Source: Vreelandella halophila (GTDB lineage: Bacteria; Pseudomonadota; Gammaproteobacteria; Pseudomonadales; Oleiphilaceae). From it: a stretch of 64,000 nucleotides of DNA. A model generated the notes under the pieces. The model was not told the origin of the DNA, did not search any database, and saw only the letters and a list, made by a program, of their open reading frames with translations. Positions 27,169 through 35,638 of this stretch are shown in pieces. Position 1 is the stretch's first letter. Every line of letters starts with the position of its first letter. The translations under genes and the position numbers were made by a program. Location: the NCBI RefSeq assembly GCF_019903425.1, contig NZ_JACHUZ010000013.1, positions 2,114,361-2,178,360 on the forward strand, given 5' to 3'.

Positions 27169-28284
27169 CTAACTCTTAAAGAATCGCAGGGGACTCACAC
27201 GCTGAGCGGCGTCCGCCGGAAGAGGGGAAGGCGAGCCCGAGATCAGGGCTGTAAGGTGCTCAGCGAGCAGGGGCGCGTACATCAGACCCTTGCCGCCCAG
27301 GCCGGCAAGCACAAACCGGTCATTGAGGTGCCCTGCGACGGGCATATGGTCCGGCGTGGTACTGCGGAAACCAACCCAGTGGCCGGGGTCGTGGTTCTCT
27401 TCCAGCTGACCCGCAAGTGCCGGGAGCCAATGGCCCAGGTTCTCGATGTTGGCCCTATCGCTGGGGGCATCCGGTGTTCCGAGGCCGGAATCCCGGTCGA
27501 AGGTGGCTCCCACACATACCCGGCCATGGAACGGAGGCAGTGCATAACCGGCCCCGGCCAGCGCTACTTTGGGAGCTGCTGAGGTGGCGGGCAGGGTGGT
27601 GAGTTGTCCTCGGATGCGGCCCAGCGGAAGGTTCGGTGCCCATTCATTGGTGGCGGCACCGGTGGCGACAACCAGCGTGGATGCCTCAAGGGTGCCCCCT
27701 TCCGGAAGGGCCAGCCGCCAGAAATCGGTGTCGGGCTGGATCCGGCCCCCGTCCGCCACTGCGGTGATCACCCGTATCAATGGATGGCTGAGCGCGGCCT
27801 GCCGTAACGCATCCACGCGTATGTGGCCACCGCCTGGAAACCAGAGCCCCGGCACCCCGAGTTCAAGCCCGCTCAACAGCGAGGCCCGGTCACTGTCGAC
27901 CGGTTCCAGGAATTCCGGATTCCACTGGTTGCGGGCCAGGAGTTTCTCCTGCCGCTGCTGTTCCCGTTCGTTCCAGGCGAGGCTCAGTGTCCCGGTGCCA
28001 GACCAGAAATCGATCTCCGGGTGTTCGGTCTGTAGGCGGGTGTAGAATTCTGGGGCTGCCAGGAAGGCTTGATGGGCCAGGCGGGTTTCCGGGTTGTAGT
28101 CCACAGCCGGCTTCATATAGAGCGCGCCCCGGCGTTCCGGATCCAGAGGAAAGGGCAGGGCAGGATCCAGCATCGTCACCTGTATGCCGCTCTCCGCGAG
28201 TCGGCGTGCCGCAAGGCTTCCGGCGACCCCGGCGCCAATGATGATCACGCGCCGTTGTGGATCCGTTGCATCATGAGAGGCCAT
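27169..28284 (-). CDS. FAD-dependent oxidoreductase, stand-alone MnmC(o)-like
   Basis: DAO-fold FAD enzyme of 371 residues with the N-terminal dinucleotide motif IIIGAGVAGSLAARRL. The order of features resembles the C-terminal oxidoreductase half of MnmC, which removes the carboxymethyl group of cmnm5s2U34 in tRNA: RGALYMKP, GRIRGQLTTLP, VGFRSTTPDHMPVAG, AGLGGKGLMYAPLLAEHL. The MnmC methyltransferase domain is absent, and no methyltransferase gene is adjacent. A generic glycine/D-amino-acid oxidase is the main alternative. Confidence 0.7.
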   Translation of the reverse strand: MASHDATDPQRRVIIIGAGVAGSLAARRLAESGIQVTMLDPALPFPLDPERRGALYMKPAVDYNPETRLAHQAFLAAPEFYTRLQTEHPEIDFWSGTGTLSLAWNEREQQRQEKLLARNQWNPEFLEPVDSDRASLLSGLELGVPGLWFPGGGHIRVDALRQAALSHPLIRVITAVADGGRIQPDTDFWRLALPEGGTLEASTLVVATGAATNEWAPNLPLGRIRGQLTTLPATSAAPKVALAGAGYALPPFHGRVCVGATFDRDSGLGTPDAPSDRANIENLGHWLPALAGQLEENHDPGHWVGFRSTTPDHMPVAGHLNDRFVLAGLGGKGLMYAPLLAEHLTALISGSPSPLPADAAQRVSPLRFFKS

Positions 28285-28305
28285 TTGACGTTCCGTTACC
28301 TTTCA

Positions 28306-28332
28306 TAAAGTTTAATTTCTGTACACGGAGAA
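28306..28332 (+). promoter_or_regulatory. Possible sigma28 (FliA) promoter for the MshEN gene
   Basis: TAAAGTTT (28306-28313) is a perfect match to the flagellar sigma28 -35 element. After exactly 11 bp comes ACGGAGAA (28325-28332), which matches 5 of 8 positions of the GCCGATAA -10. It lies 57 bp before the start codon. A better sigma28 promoter serves flgM nearby, so the sigma factor is surely present. The weak -10 keeps confidence moderate. Confidence 0.4.
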
Positions 28333-28389
28333 CGGGCCGCGCCACTATGATCTCGGATTTTCGGATTGCACAACAAGAGGGTGACATCC

Positions 28390-29130
28390 ATGGCAACGCC
28401 CAACTCCCAGCAGCTTGAGAAAAGCCGTCTTGGCCGGCTACTGGTCAATCGTGGCTACATCTCGGACTACCAGCTCCAGGTGGCGCTGGAGGAACAGCGA
28501 GAGTCCGGCGAAAAGCTGGGTGCAATTCTCATACGTGCAGACTGGCTTTCCGAGCGGGAGCTGCAGCGCACGCTGCGACACCAGAACCGGTACCGCTATG
28601 CAGCAGCCCTGACCGCCATGGTGGTTACGCCCCTGCAGCCGGTGGCTGCTTTGGCATCGCCCACCCCTGCACTCCCCACCAAGGCGCCGCAGACCAGCGG
28701 CGAGCAGGTGGGCGTGGATAGACCCGGTATGCAGCCGCTCAGTGAGGGCGAAATGGGGGGCGTGGTTGCACAGGGGGGTGGCGCGTTGCCGGCGGGTGCG
28801 GTTGAGCTGTCTGTAATTCCTGAGTCCGACCGGGAAGCTGAAGACCAGGCTTTGGATGCCCTGGAATTCACGGCGCGCGCTTTCCTGCCTGCAATGAATT
28901 TTCTGGATGCGGACGTTACGGTCACCGGTGTGGAGTTCGGGCCGGAAGGCCCCGGATTCACCATTGGCCAGCAGGGCGGTGTGAGCCTTGCCATGCCTGA
29001 GCGTATCCGTGAAATCCGCATGGAAGGCATCCGCGTGGACGGCGCCCCGGCTTCCCGTTCCATGGGTAACATCACCATGAGGGATGTCCGTTTCTCCAGT
29101 GACTCCAGCCTGACGATCCGGTCCCGCTGA
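28390..29130 (+). CDS. Small MshEN-domain (predicted c-di-GMP-binding) protein
   Basis: 246 residues with no ATPase. Residues 13-36 (RLGRLLVNRGYI...LEEQ) and 42-65 (KLGAILIRADWL...LRHQ) are two 24-residue motifs separated by 5 residues, the architecture of the c-di-GMP-binding MshEN domain found at the N terminus of MshE/GspE-type ATPases. The second motif has Arg-to-Lys and Gly-to-Asp changes. A hydrophobic stretch (about 70-90) follows, then a Pro/Gly-rich linker and a C-terminal beta-rich region (about 165-246) I cannot assign. ATG 28390 is chosen because AGAGGG lies just upstream; the frame is open to 28366. Confidence 0.7.
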   Translation: MATPNSQQLEKSRLGRLLVNRGYISDYQLQVALEEQRESGEKLGAILIRADWLSERELQRTLRHQNRYRYAAALTAMVVTPLQPVAALASPTPALPTKAPQTSGEQVGVDRPGMQPLSEGEMGGVVAQGGGALPAGAVELSVIPESDREAEDQALDALEFTARAFLPAMNFLDADVTVTGVEFGPEGPGFTIGQQGGVSLAMPERIREIRMEGIRVDGAPASRSMGNITMRDVRFSSDSSLTIRSR

Positions 29131-29143
29131 GCGGGCCGGGGAT

Positions 29144-29635
29144 TCAGGCGCTGGCGAATACCTGGCTGTGAGTAAGGCTGCGGGACTCGCCGGTGCTTCC
29201 GTACAGTGCCTGTTGCTGGTCCGCGCCACGGATGATGTCCGAGATTCGGGAGATTCGGCGCTGAAGGTGGCCGAGAATACGGCCGTTTACGGCATTGCGA
29301 TGTTGGCATTCGTTGAGCTGCTTCTGGGCGGCTTCCCAGCGTTGCATCAGGACTGAGTCCGCGCCTGCCTGGTTACGCAGGTAATCGCTGATGGCCTGAC
29401 CGCTGTCCGGCCGGTACCCGATCTGGGCAAGCAGGCGGATTTTCTGTTTCGCCCGCTCCCTGAGTGCGTCGAGCAATTCGTTCTTCTCACTGGTCGCCTG
29501 TTCCAGCTGTTGCATATCATTGCCGGCGAGGGCCCGGTGTTCCTGCTCCAGTACTTCGGCCAGCCGGGTGAGGTTGGCCTCGTCTTTCTTCAGCAGTTGA
29601 TCCAGCGTTTCGAACGTTGTCTTGCGGTCAGTCAT
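29144..29635 (-). CDS. flgN: Flagellar export chaperone FlgN
   Basis: Cytoplasmic chaperone for the hook-filament junction proteins FlgK and FlgL. The 163-residue, mostly helical protein has the FlgN pattern LLKKDEANLTRLAEVLEQEHRAL near the N terminus, ATSEKNELLDAL, and QLNECQHRNAVNGRILG toward the C terminus. Six bases separate it from flgM upstream, so the two are co-transcribed. Convergent with the MshEN gene with 13 bp between stops. Confidence 0.9.
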   Translation of the reverse strand: MTDRKTTFETLDQLLKKDEANLTRLAEVLEQEHRALAGNDMQQLEQATSEKNELLDALRERAKQKIRLLAQIGYRPDSGQAISDYLRNQAGADSVLMQRWEAAQKQLNECQHRNAVNGRILGHLQRRISRISDIIRGADQQQALYGSTGESRSLTHSQVFASA

Positions 29636-29641
29636 GGCGTT

Positions 29642-29965
29642 TTACCCGAAAATGCTGTTATCCACATCAAGCATTTTCTGGGCCAGTTTTTCGGCATCGA
29701 CTGAGTAGGAACCGTCCTCAAGCGCTTCTCGGATACGTGACACCTTGGCGTCGTCCACTTCCGGCTGTTGCTGGAGCGTCTGCTCAGCAGCCTTGATGTT
29801 GCGCGCGTCAGGGCTGAGGTCCACCCGCGTGCTTTCACGCGCCTGTGAGCCGCCTTCTGCGGGCTGCTGTGGTGCCTTCTGTCCCTGGGCGTCGTCGCGC
29901 TGCCGCAGGGTCTGTTTCTGGGTGTTGAGGGCGTTGTTGTTGGCCCCATTGAAGTCGATTGCCAT
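29642..29965 (-). CDS. flgM: Anti-sigma28 factor FlgM
   Basis: Inhibits FliA (sigma28) until the hook is complete, then is exported. 107 residues from the ATG. The N-terminal half is Gln/Asn-rich and disordered. The C-terminal sigma28-binding part has VDDAKVSRIREALEDGSYSVDAEKLAQKMLD, the family signature. A GTG at 29974 is in frame, but ATG 29965 has GGGG 8 nt upstream. A strong sigma28-type promoter lies directly upstream, giving the classic autoregulatory loop. Confidence 0.93.
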   Translation of the reverse strand: MAIDFNGANNNALNTQKQTLRQRDDAQGQKAPQQPAEGGSQARESTRVDLSPDARNIKAAEQTLQQQPEVDDAKVSRIREALEDGSYSVDAEKLAQKMLDVDNSIFG

Positions 29966-30003
29966 GGCTTTCACCCCGTTCGAATCCGGATTCTCTGTAA
30001 ATT

Positions 30004-30030
30004 GTAACGGCAGCGTGGCCGCAGACTTTA
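30004..30030 (-). promoter_or_regulatory. Sigma28 (FliA) promoter of flgM-flgN
   Basis: Read on the minus strand, TAAAGTCT (30030-30023), an 11-bp spacer and GCCGTTAC (30011-30004) match the flagellar consensus TAAAGTTT-N11-GCCGATAA at 7/8 and 6/8 positions. The predicted transcript starts about 30 nt before flgM, consistent with a class III flagellar promoter. Confidence 0.8.
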
Positions 30031-30101
30031 GCCTTGCTCGGCAATTTTTTCACCAGCAGGCAGGGAACTGCCGCCGATCGGCACGATCCTGCCGCTTGCG
30101 C

Positions 30102-30842
30102 TCAGTTGATGGCGACGCGCCCGGGCTCGGTGATCCGACCCCGGATCCGGCGTCCCGAGTTTTCATTCACCACTGGAATCTGCTCACCCACACGGCCACT
30201 GCGCTCCGCCTTGCCCCGGGTGGTGATGGAGAATACATCGTTGCCGGCGGAGATGACGACGCGGTCGCCGCGCTCCACCGCCAGCGGTTTTTCCAGCATT
30301 CGGGGCGTGATGGCGGTGCCGGCGCGGATGGTGCGCCTGGCCTGCATCCCGATCATGTGCTCCGCATCCCGGAACCCGCTGCGGCGCTGTTCGTTGAGGA
30401 CCACCTGGCTGGAGCGCAGCATATTCGAGCTGAGGCGCTCTCCGCGGCTAATGGGGCGCTCCGCGACCCAGCCGTCCACCTGGATGCGCACCGTGGCGCT
30501 GAGAAAGATCCGCCATGGGCGATCTCCCTCGCAGCTGACCAGCAGGGTGCTCCGTGTGGAACGCTTCGGGTCGCCGGCAAATTCAACCTCCAGTGGCTGT
30601 GGGCAGCGGTTGAGGGACAGCCGGTTGTCCACGCTGCCGATCTCGTATTCAACCTCGCGCCCTTTCTGGGCCTGTTTCTGGCTGAAGGATTTCAGGAAAC
30701 GGTCCGCCGCCTCTGTGATGCGTTCAGCGGTGTTTTGTTCCGGTTCTGAGGCAGCTGCCACCCCGGGCAGCAGCAGGGCCGCCAGGAGGACACGACGGAA
30801 AACCGGCAATGGATTGGCGTTGGCGATGCGCATGGTGGTCAA
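30102..30842 (-). CDS. flgA: Flagellar basal body P-ring assembly protein FlgA
   Basis: Periplasmic chaperone needed to assemble the FlgI P ring. The N-terminal signal peptide (VFRRVLLAALLLPGVAAA) is clear. The C-terminal SAF-type domain contains RPISRGERLSSNMLR and ARRTIRAGTAITPRMLE, ending in GRITEPGRVAIN. 246 residues, normal. A downstream start at MRIANAN (30833) is possible. Order flgA-flgM-flgN with divergent cheV-cheR is typical of Pseudomonas-like genomes. Confidence 0.92.
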   Translation of the reverse strand: MTTMRIANANPLPVFRRVLLAALLLPGVAAASEPEQNTAERITEAADRFLKSFSQKQAQKGREVEYEIGSVDNRLSLNRCPQPLEVEFAGDPKRSTRSTLLVSCEGDRPWRIFLSATVRIQVDGWVAERPISRGERLSSNMLRSSQVVLNEQRRSGFRDAEHMIGMQARRTIRAGTAITPRMLEKPLAVERGDRVVISAGNDVFSITTRGKAERSGRVGEQIPVVNENSGRRIRGRITEPGRVAIN

Positions 30843-30997
30843 AATGTCCTATCCTTGCGGGTAATCGGTGCCGCGTTCGACCTGCGTCAGGGCGGCACTA
30901 ACCAAACCGGCAAAAATCCGGCATCAGCCGGGGTTGTTGGCATTCTGACAGATAATGTTGCAACAACCATGCCGGCATCATCAGGATGGGCAGGACT

Positions 30998-31939
30998 ATG
31001 GCGGGACTACTCGATAACGTGAATCAGCGTACCCAGATGGTGGGGCAGAACCGGCTTGAACTGCTGTTGTTCCAGCTCAAGGGAGGCCAGTTCTACGGCA
31101 TCAACGTGTTCAAGGTCCGGGAAGTACTCCCTTGTCCGGGGCTGACGGCAATCCCCCACAGCCATCCTGTGGTGAGGGGAGTCTCCCACGTCCGGGGTGA
31201 GACGGTTCCCATCATTGATACCGGTATGGCCATAGGCAGACAGCCCATCCCGGATGAGGAGCTGTCGGAATCACTGGTGATCGTTTCGGAATACAACCGC
31301 AAGACCCAGGGATTTCTGGTGCGTCGGGTAGAGCGGATCGTCAACCTGAACTGGGAGGATGTGCACCCGCCGCCCAAACGGGCCCGGGCGGAGTATCTAA
31401 CCGCAGTGACCGAGCTGGAGGAGAAGCTCGTGGAGATTCTCGATGTGGAGAAGATCCTGGCGGAGGTGTCACCCATTGATGACAACGTGAGCGAGTCCTT
31501 CCAGTCGACGCTGGATACCGGTGGTGAAGCCGCAATGCGCGTGCTGGTAGTAGACGACTCGTCCGTGGCAAGGGGGCAGATCAAGCGCTGCATGGAAGCG
31601 GTCGGGCTTGAGGTGGTCATCTGCAATGACGGCAGAGAGGCGCTTCAGTACCTTGAGTCGTTGGTTGCGGATGGCAGCGCAATCCACGATCATCTGGCAC
31701 TGATGATTTCGGATGTGGAAATGCCGGAGATGGATGGCTACACGCTGGTGACACACTGCAAGAACAATCCGGGGCTGGCCCCCCTGTACATCATGCTGCA
31801 TTCTTCGCTCAGCGGTGTTTTCAATCAGGCCATGGTCCAGAAGGTCGGTGCTGATGAATTCATGGCCAAGTTCAATCCCAACGAGCTTGCCGAGCGGGTC
31901 ATGGCAGTCATGGACCAGCAACACCACATGCCGTCCTGA
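30998..31939 (+). CDS. cheV: Chemotaxis coupling protein CheV
   Basis: Couples chemoreceptors to CheA, with a phosphorylatable receiver for adaptation. An N-terminal CheW-like domain (about 18-160: LELLLFQLKGGQFYGINVFKV) is followed by a response-regulator domain (about 180-305: RVLVVDDSSVAR). The phospho-acceptor is Asp239 in ISDVEMPEMDGYT. ATG 30998 is preferred over 30986 because AGGAC lies 5 nt upstream. cheR follows 17 nt later. The 155-bp gap to flgA shows no clear promoter. Confidence 0.93.
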   Translation: MAGLLDNVNQRTQMVGQNRLELLLFQLKGGQFYGINVFKVREVLPCPGLTAIPHSHPVVRGVSHVRGETVPIIDTGMAIGRQPIPDEELSESLVIVSEYNRKTQGFLVRRVERIVNLNWEDVHPPPKRARAEYLTAVTELEEKLVEILDVEKILAEVSPIDDNVSESFQSTLDTGGEAAMRVLVVDDSSVARGQIKRCMEAVGLEVVICNDGREALQYLESLVADGSAIHDHLALMISDVEMPEMDGYTLVTHCKNNPGLAPLYIMLHSSLSGVFNQAMVQKVGADEFMAKFNPNELAERVMAVMDQQHHMPS

Positions 31940-31956
31940 CGGAGACGCAGACACTG

Positions 31957-32787
31957 ATGAGTTCCGAGATCAGCCAGGAGGACTATCGCGCCTTCAAGGA
32001 GTTCTTGCAGGATGCTTCCGGCATTCTACTTGGCGAGAACAAGCAGTACCTGGTGAAAAGCCGCCTGCGGCGGATCATGGCGGAAAACCGGTTCAACAGC
32101 CTTGGCGAACTGGTTCAGCAGTTGCGTAAGCAGCCACGCAGCGAACTGCGTGAGACCGTGATTGACGCCATGACCACCAACGAGACGCTGTGGTTCCGGG
32201 ATACGCATCCATTCCGCATTCTCGAAGAGCGGCTTCTGGGGGAGATGGGCGCGGAAAGCACCAGCCAGCCCCTGCGTATCTGGTCGGCAGCCTGCTCAAC
32301 CGGGCAGGAGCCGTACTCCATCGCCATGGTGATCGACGAGTACCGGCGCCGTAACCCAGGCCGGCTGCGGCGCCCCGTGGAGATCATCGCCACGGATGTG
32401 TCCAAACCCGTGGTGGACGCGGCCAAGGATGGGATCTACGAACTGCTGGCCCTGGGAAGAGGGCTTTCCGCGGATCGCCAGAAGCAGTTCTTCACCCAGC
32501 TTCCGTCCGGTAGCTGGCAGGTCCGGAAAGAGATCCGTGACATGGTGACCTTCCGTGAGCATAACCTGCTGGAACGGTTCAACTTCGGCAAGTTCGATAT
32601 CGTTTTCTGCCGGAACGTGCTGATCTATTTCTCCGGCGATCTCAAGCAGGACATCCTGATACGCACCCACGGTGTACTGAAGCGCGGGGGTTACCTGATA
32701 CTGGGCGCGTCCGAGTCGCTTAACGGGCTCAACCAGTACTACGAAATGGTCCAGTGCCGGCCCGGAATCATCTACCGTGCCAAGTGA
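31957..32787 (+). CDS. cheR: Chemotaxis methyltransferase CheR
   Basis: S-adenosylmethionine-dependent enzyme that methylates glutamates of chemoreceptors. The N-terminal helical domain (about 10-75) precedes the methyltransferase fold, with TTNETLWFRDTHPF, the SAM-binding IWSAACSTGQEPYSIAM, and DIVFCRNVLIYFS. 276 residues, normal. No CheB, CheA or receptor gene is adjacent, so the pair probably sits apart from the main che cluster. Confidence 0.95.
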   Translation: MSSEISQEDYRAFKEFLQDASGILLGENKQYLVKSRLRRIMAENRFNSLGELVQQLRKQPRSELRETVIDAMTTNETLWFRDTHPFRILEERLLGEMGAESTSQPLRIWSAACSTGQEPYSIAMVIDEYRRRNPGRLRRPVEIIATDVSKPVVDAAKDGIYELLALGRGLSADRQKQFFTQLPSGSWQVRKEIRDMVTFREHNLLERFNFGKFDIVFCRNVLIYFSGDLKQDILIRTHGVLKRGGYLILGASESLNGLNQYYEMVQCRPGIIYRAK

Positions 32788-32790
32788 GTG

Positions 32791-32819
32791 TTGCGTTCGC
32801 TTCGCGTTTTGCGTACAGT
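32791..32819 (+). promoter_or_regulatory. Likely promoter of tRNA-Ser
   Basis: TTGCGT (32791-32796) and TACAGT (32814-32819) have 17-bp spacing and are followed by a GC-rich stretch, as is common upstream of stable RNA genes. They lie about 50 bp before the tRNA and immediately after the cheR stop. Confidence 0.45.
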
Positions 32820-32870
32820 CTGCGCCCATCAAACGCGGCGGGCCCCACAGCCCCACGCGTATCGATCAAA

Positions 32871-32990
<120 letters not shown>

Positions 32991-33113
32991 ATTGGCCGGT
33001 TGGGCAGGGTGAGAAGCCTCGCGGGTTCGACCGAGGCCTGCCTGGCAGGCCGAGGAACGCCTGAGCGCAGCGAAGGCGGCCCCCGAAGGGGGTGAGGCGC
33101 GCAGCGCCGAATC

Positions 33114-33162
33114 ATCCCTCCCTCTCCGCCAATACAAAACCCGGCCCTGTGCCGGGTTTTTT
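33114..33162 (+). repeat. Direct repeat copy 2: orphan tRNA-Ser 3' end plus terminator
   Basis: Second copy of the tRNA 3' end, without the rest of a tRNA. This is the pattern left by site-specific integration into a tRNA gene or by a local duplication. The 123 bp between the copies (32991-33113) contain GC-rich hairpins (GCCTGCCTGGCAGGC, CCCCCGAAGGGGG, GGCGCGCAGCGCC) and no integrase or gene. Confidence 0.85.
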
Positions 33163-33164
33163 TA
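33136..33164. terminator. Bidirectional terminator (repeat copy 2)
   Basis: ACCCGGC/GCCGGGT stem with T7 on the plus strand and T4 on the minus strand. Its right end overlaps the stop codon of the minus-strand ATP-grasp gene, so it probably ends that operon as well. Confidence 0.75.
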
Positions 33165-34115
33165 TGTCTCGATTCTTTCTCCAAACTCCGCCATTGCCAT
33201 CCCGGCCCGCGCCTCAGCATTTTCCGGGATGTTCTCCTGCGCCTCTATCCACTGCAGCCGTGGTAGAAGTCCCTTGCCATTGGCGATCTGGATGGCGAGG
33301 CCGGGCCGCGCGTTGAGCTCCAGCATCAGCGGCCCCCGGTTGCGGTCAACCACGATGTCCGCGCCCAGATAGCCCAGCCCGGTCAGGTCATGGCACCGGG
33401 CCGCGAGGGTAAGGAGATTCTGCCAGTCCGGGATGGCGATGTGGTTGAGGTCAACACCGGTGTCGGGGTGGCTGTGCACGCGCCTGGAGTGCTGGACAGC
33501 ATGAATGCAGCGGCCACTGGCGAGGTCCAGACCCACGCCGATGGCCCCCTGGTGCAGGTTGGCCTTGCCGTCGCTGGCGTGTGTTGAGAGCCTCAGCATG
33601 GCCATTACGGGTATCCCGCGAAAAATGATGACCCGGATATCGGGAACGCCCTCGACGGACAGCGACTCAAAGTACGGGTCCGCCTCGATCAGGTCCTCGA
33701 TGATCACAGAGTCGGGGGCTCCGGCAAGGGAGTGCAGCCCGGCAAGAATGTTGGAGCAGTGACGTTGCAGGTTGTCCAGCGTCAGAGCCTGTCCGGATGC
33801 CTTCAGGAACTGTTCACCGTCGCGTTCATGAATGACCATGATGCCCTTGCCACCGGCTCCCCGTGAGGGCTTGATGGCAAACCGGCTGAGGTGATTCAGG
33901 CGTTCGCCCAGGTCGCGGACCCCGTGCTGGGTATCAATGACATCGCGCAGGGTGGGCGTGGCCACGCCATGCCGCATGGCCCGCTCCTTGGTGAGCTTCT
34001 TGTCGTCCACAAGCGGGTAGAGGCGGCGTTCGTTATATCGGGAAATATACGCCACATTCCGGCGGTTCATCCCCAGCAGGCCACGGCTCCGGAGTGCGGC
34101 GGGGGACGCGAGCAT
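33162..34115 (-). CDS. RimK-related alpha-L-glutamate ligase-like ATP-grasp protein
   Basis: ATP-grasp ligase of 317 residues, related to RimK, which adds glutamates to proteins; the substrate of this subgroup is not established. Key pieces are the N-terminal GMNRRNVAYISRYN, nucleotide-binding FAIKPSRGAGGKGIMVI, the metal/ATP region YLGADIVVDRNRGPLMLELNARPG, and a C-terminal LAIQIANGKGLLPRL. It ends a three-gene operon and overlaps the upstream membrane-protein gene by 1 nt (TGATG). The same trio recurs in many gammaproteobacteria and has been linked to peptide tagging and, in some species, osmotic tolerance. Confidence 0.88.
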   Translation of the reverse strand: MLASPAALRSRGLLGMNRRNVAYISRYNERRLYPLVDDKKLTKERAMRHGVATPTLRDVIDTQHGVRDLGERLNHLSRFAIKPSRGAGGKGIMVIHERDGEQFLKASGQALTLDNLQRHCSNILAGLHSLAGAPDSVIIEDLIEADPYFESLSVEGVPDIRVIIFRGIPVMAMLRLSTHASDGKANLHQGAIGVGLDLASGRCIHAVQHSRRVHSHPDTGVDLNHIAIPDWQNLLTLAARCHDLTGLGYLGADIVVDRNRGPLMLELNARPGLAIQIANGKGLLPRLQWIEAQENIPENAEARAGMAMAEFGERIET

Positions 34116-35638
34116 CAGTCCTGCTCCGCCATGGACCGGAACCGGTAAAGCTCGGAGAGCTTGTAGCCGGTGTACTGACCGACGAGCAGAATCAGCGCGA
34201 GGAGGATCAGATGGATTTCCGGGAAATTGAAGGTGAGGTGGCGTACCACCCCTAGCTGCATGAGCCCATAGGCGCCAATGGCCACCAGCAGGCTGCCACC
34301 GCCCTGTATGGCGACTTCCCGGGCCCCCTGTTCCTCCCAGATCACCGACATCCGTTCGATGGTCCAGGCAATGATGATCATCGGGAAGAAGGTGATGGTC
34401 ATCCCGAGGTTGAGTCCCATTTCATGGCCAAAGACACTCAGCAGCCCTGTGAGCAGCACCACCAATACGATCATGGCGGCGATCCGCGCCACCAGCAGGA
34501 GATTCAGGCGAGACAGATAGCCTCTCAGGAGCAGCCCCAGTCCGACAATGGTCAAGAAGGCGGTGAGCCCCGGCAGAAGCGTTGTCTGGATAAAGGCAAG
34601 TGCGATCAGTACCGGCATGAAGGTGCCGGAGGTGCGGATGCCGATGACGATCCGCATGAAGGCTACAACCAGGGCGCCCACGGGAAGGAGCAGCAGCAGC
34701 TTCAGCATGCCCTGTTCCTCGATGGGCAGCTGGTAGAGGCTGATGTAACCCAGTGGTTCGTCCGCCGAGGCCTGGCTCTGGGCAAGGTCCAGGGCGGGAA
34801 TGCTCTGGCGCATCATCGAGAAACGCACCTGTGAATTCTGGCCGCCCATGACCTCAAGCACGGGCCCGCTGGCCCGGTGCCAGACGAGGGTGTTGGGCGT
34901 GATGCCCTCCTGGCCACCGCGTTCCAGATCATACAGGTGCCAGGTATCCTCGATGTAGACGTCCACTAGTGGTTGCAGGCTCTGGTTGCGTCGGGCGTCC
35001 TCCAGTTTCAGGCCCATGGCTAGACGGGCCGGGACGCCGGACTGGTTCAGGAGGCGGACCACCAGCTGCTGGGGGGAGTGCTGGTCCAGCAGCAGTGCCG
35101 CGTTCTGGTCATTGGGGCTCTGGACGGCCTTGATCAGTTCGCGGGTCAGGCTTGCGGGCGTGCTGGAGCGCCGCATGGCTGTTTCGAGCAGGTCGGCGGC
35201 GGCCGTGGCCTGGGGTTCCTCCCAGATGATCTGCTGGGGCTCAGAAGGGGGGGCGGCGCTGCCGTTGCGCTGGGCGGTACCGTTCTGCCCCGGAGCGAAC
35301 TGGACCTTGTAGTAGAGCGTCTGGCGGCCCGTTGCTTCCCGTTTGGACCATTCACCACGACGCCCCGGGGATCCGTTGACCCGCGAGAACCCGTAACCTG
35401 GAGAGGCGGCCTGCTCGGAAATGATCCGGTAACCCGGCGGGTCATCCGGCAAGCTCAGGCTTGCCAGTGTCTCGTCGCCAAGAGCGACGAAATCGATGCG
35501 GGCCTCCACCAGCCACACCGGTGTGTCGTTCTCCGGCAGCAGGGGAATACCCAGGCGGTCATGCCGCAGCCACATCATGGATACGCCAATGATGATCAGC
35601 ACCGATACAGCCAGGAAGAAAAGCGGCTGCTGCCTCAT
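34115..35638 (-). CDS. Inactive-transglutaminase/7TM membrane protein
   Basis: 507 residues. An N-terminal transmembrane anchor (about 5-22) leads to a periplasmic domain of the inactive transglutaminase type (about 25-290), then a C-terminal block of seven hydrophobic helices (about 305-500: MLKLLLLLPVGALVVAFMRI onward). In this family the catalytic cysteine is lost, so a binding or scaffolding role is inferred. Partner of the ATP-grasp ligase (1-nt overlap) and the retropepsin-like lipoprotein (4-nt overlap). Confidence 0.88.
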   Translation of the reverse strand: MRQQPLFFLAVSVLIIIGVSMMWLRHDRLGIPLLPENDTPVWLVEARIDFVALGDETLASLSLPDDPPGYRIISEQAASPGYGFSRVNGSPGRRGEWSKREATGRQTLYYKVQFAPGQNGTAQRNGSAAPPSEPQQIIWEEPQATAAADLLETAMRRSSTPASLTRELIKAVQSPNDQNAALLLDQHSPQQLVVRLLNQSGVPARLAMGLKLEDARRNQSLQPLVDVYIEDTWHLYDLERGGQEGITPNTLVWHRASGPVLEVMGGQNSQVRFSMMRQSIPALDLAQSQASADEPLGYISLYQLPIEEQGMLKLLLLLPVGALVVAFMRIVIGIRTSGTFMPVLIALAFIQTTLLPGLTAFLTIVGLGLLLRGYLSRLNLLLVARIAAMIVLVVLLTGLLSVFGHEMGLNLGMTITFFPMIIIAWTIERMSVIWEEQGAREVAIQGGGSLLVAIGAYGLMQLGVVRHLTFNFPEIHLILLALILLVGQYTGYKLSELYRFRSMAEQD

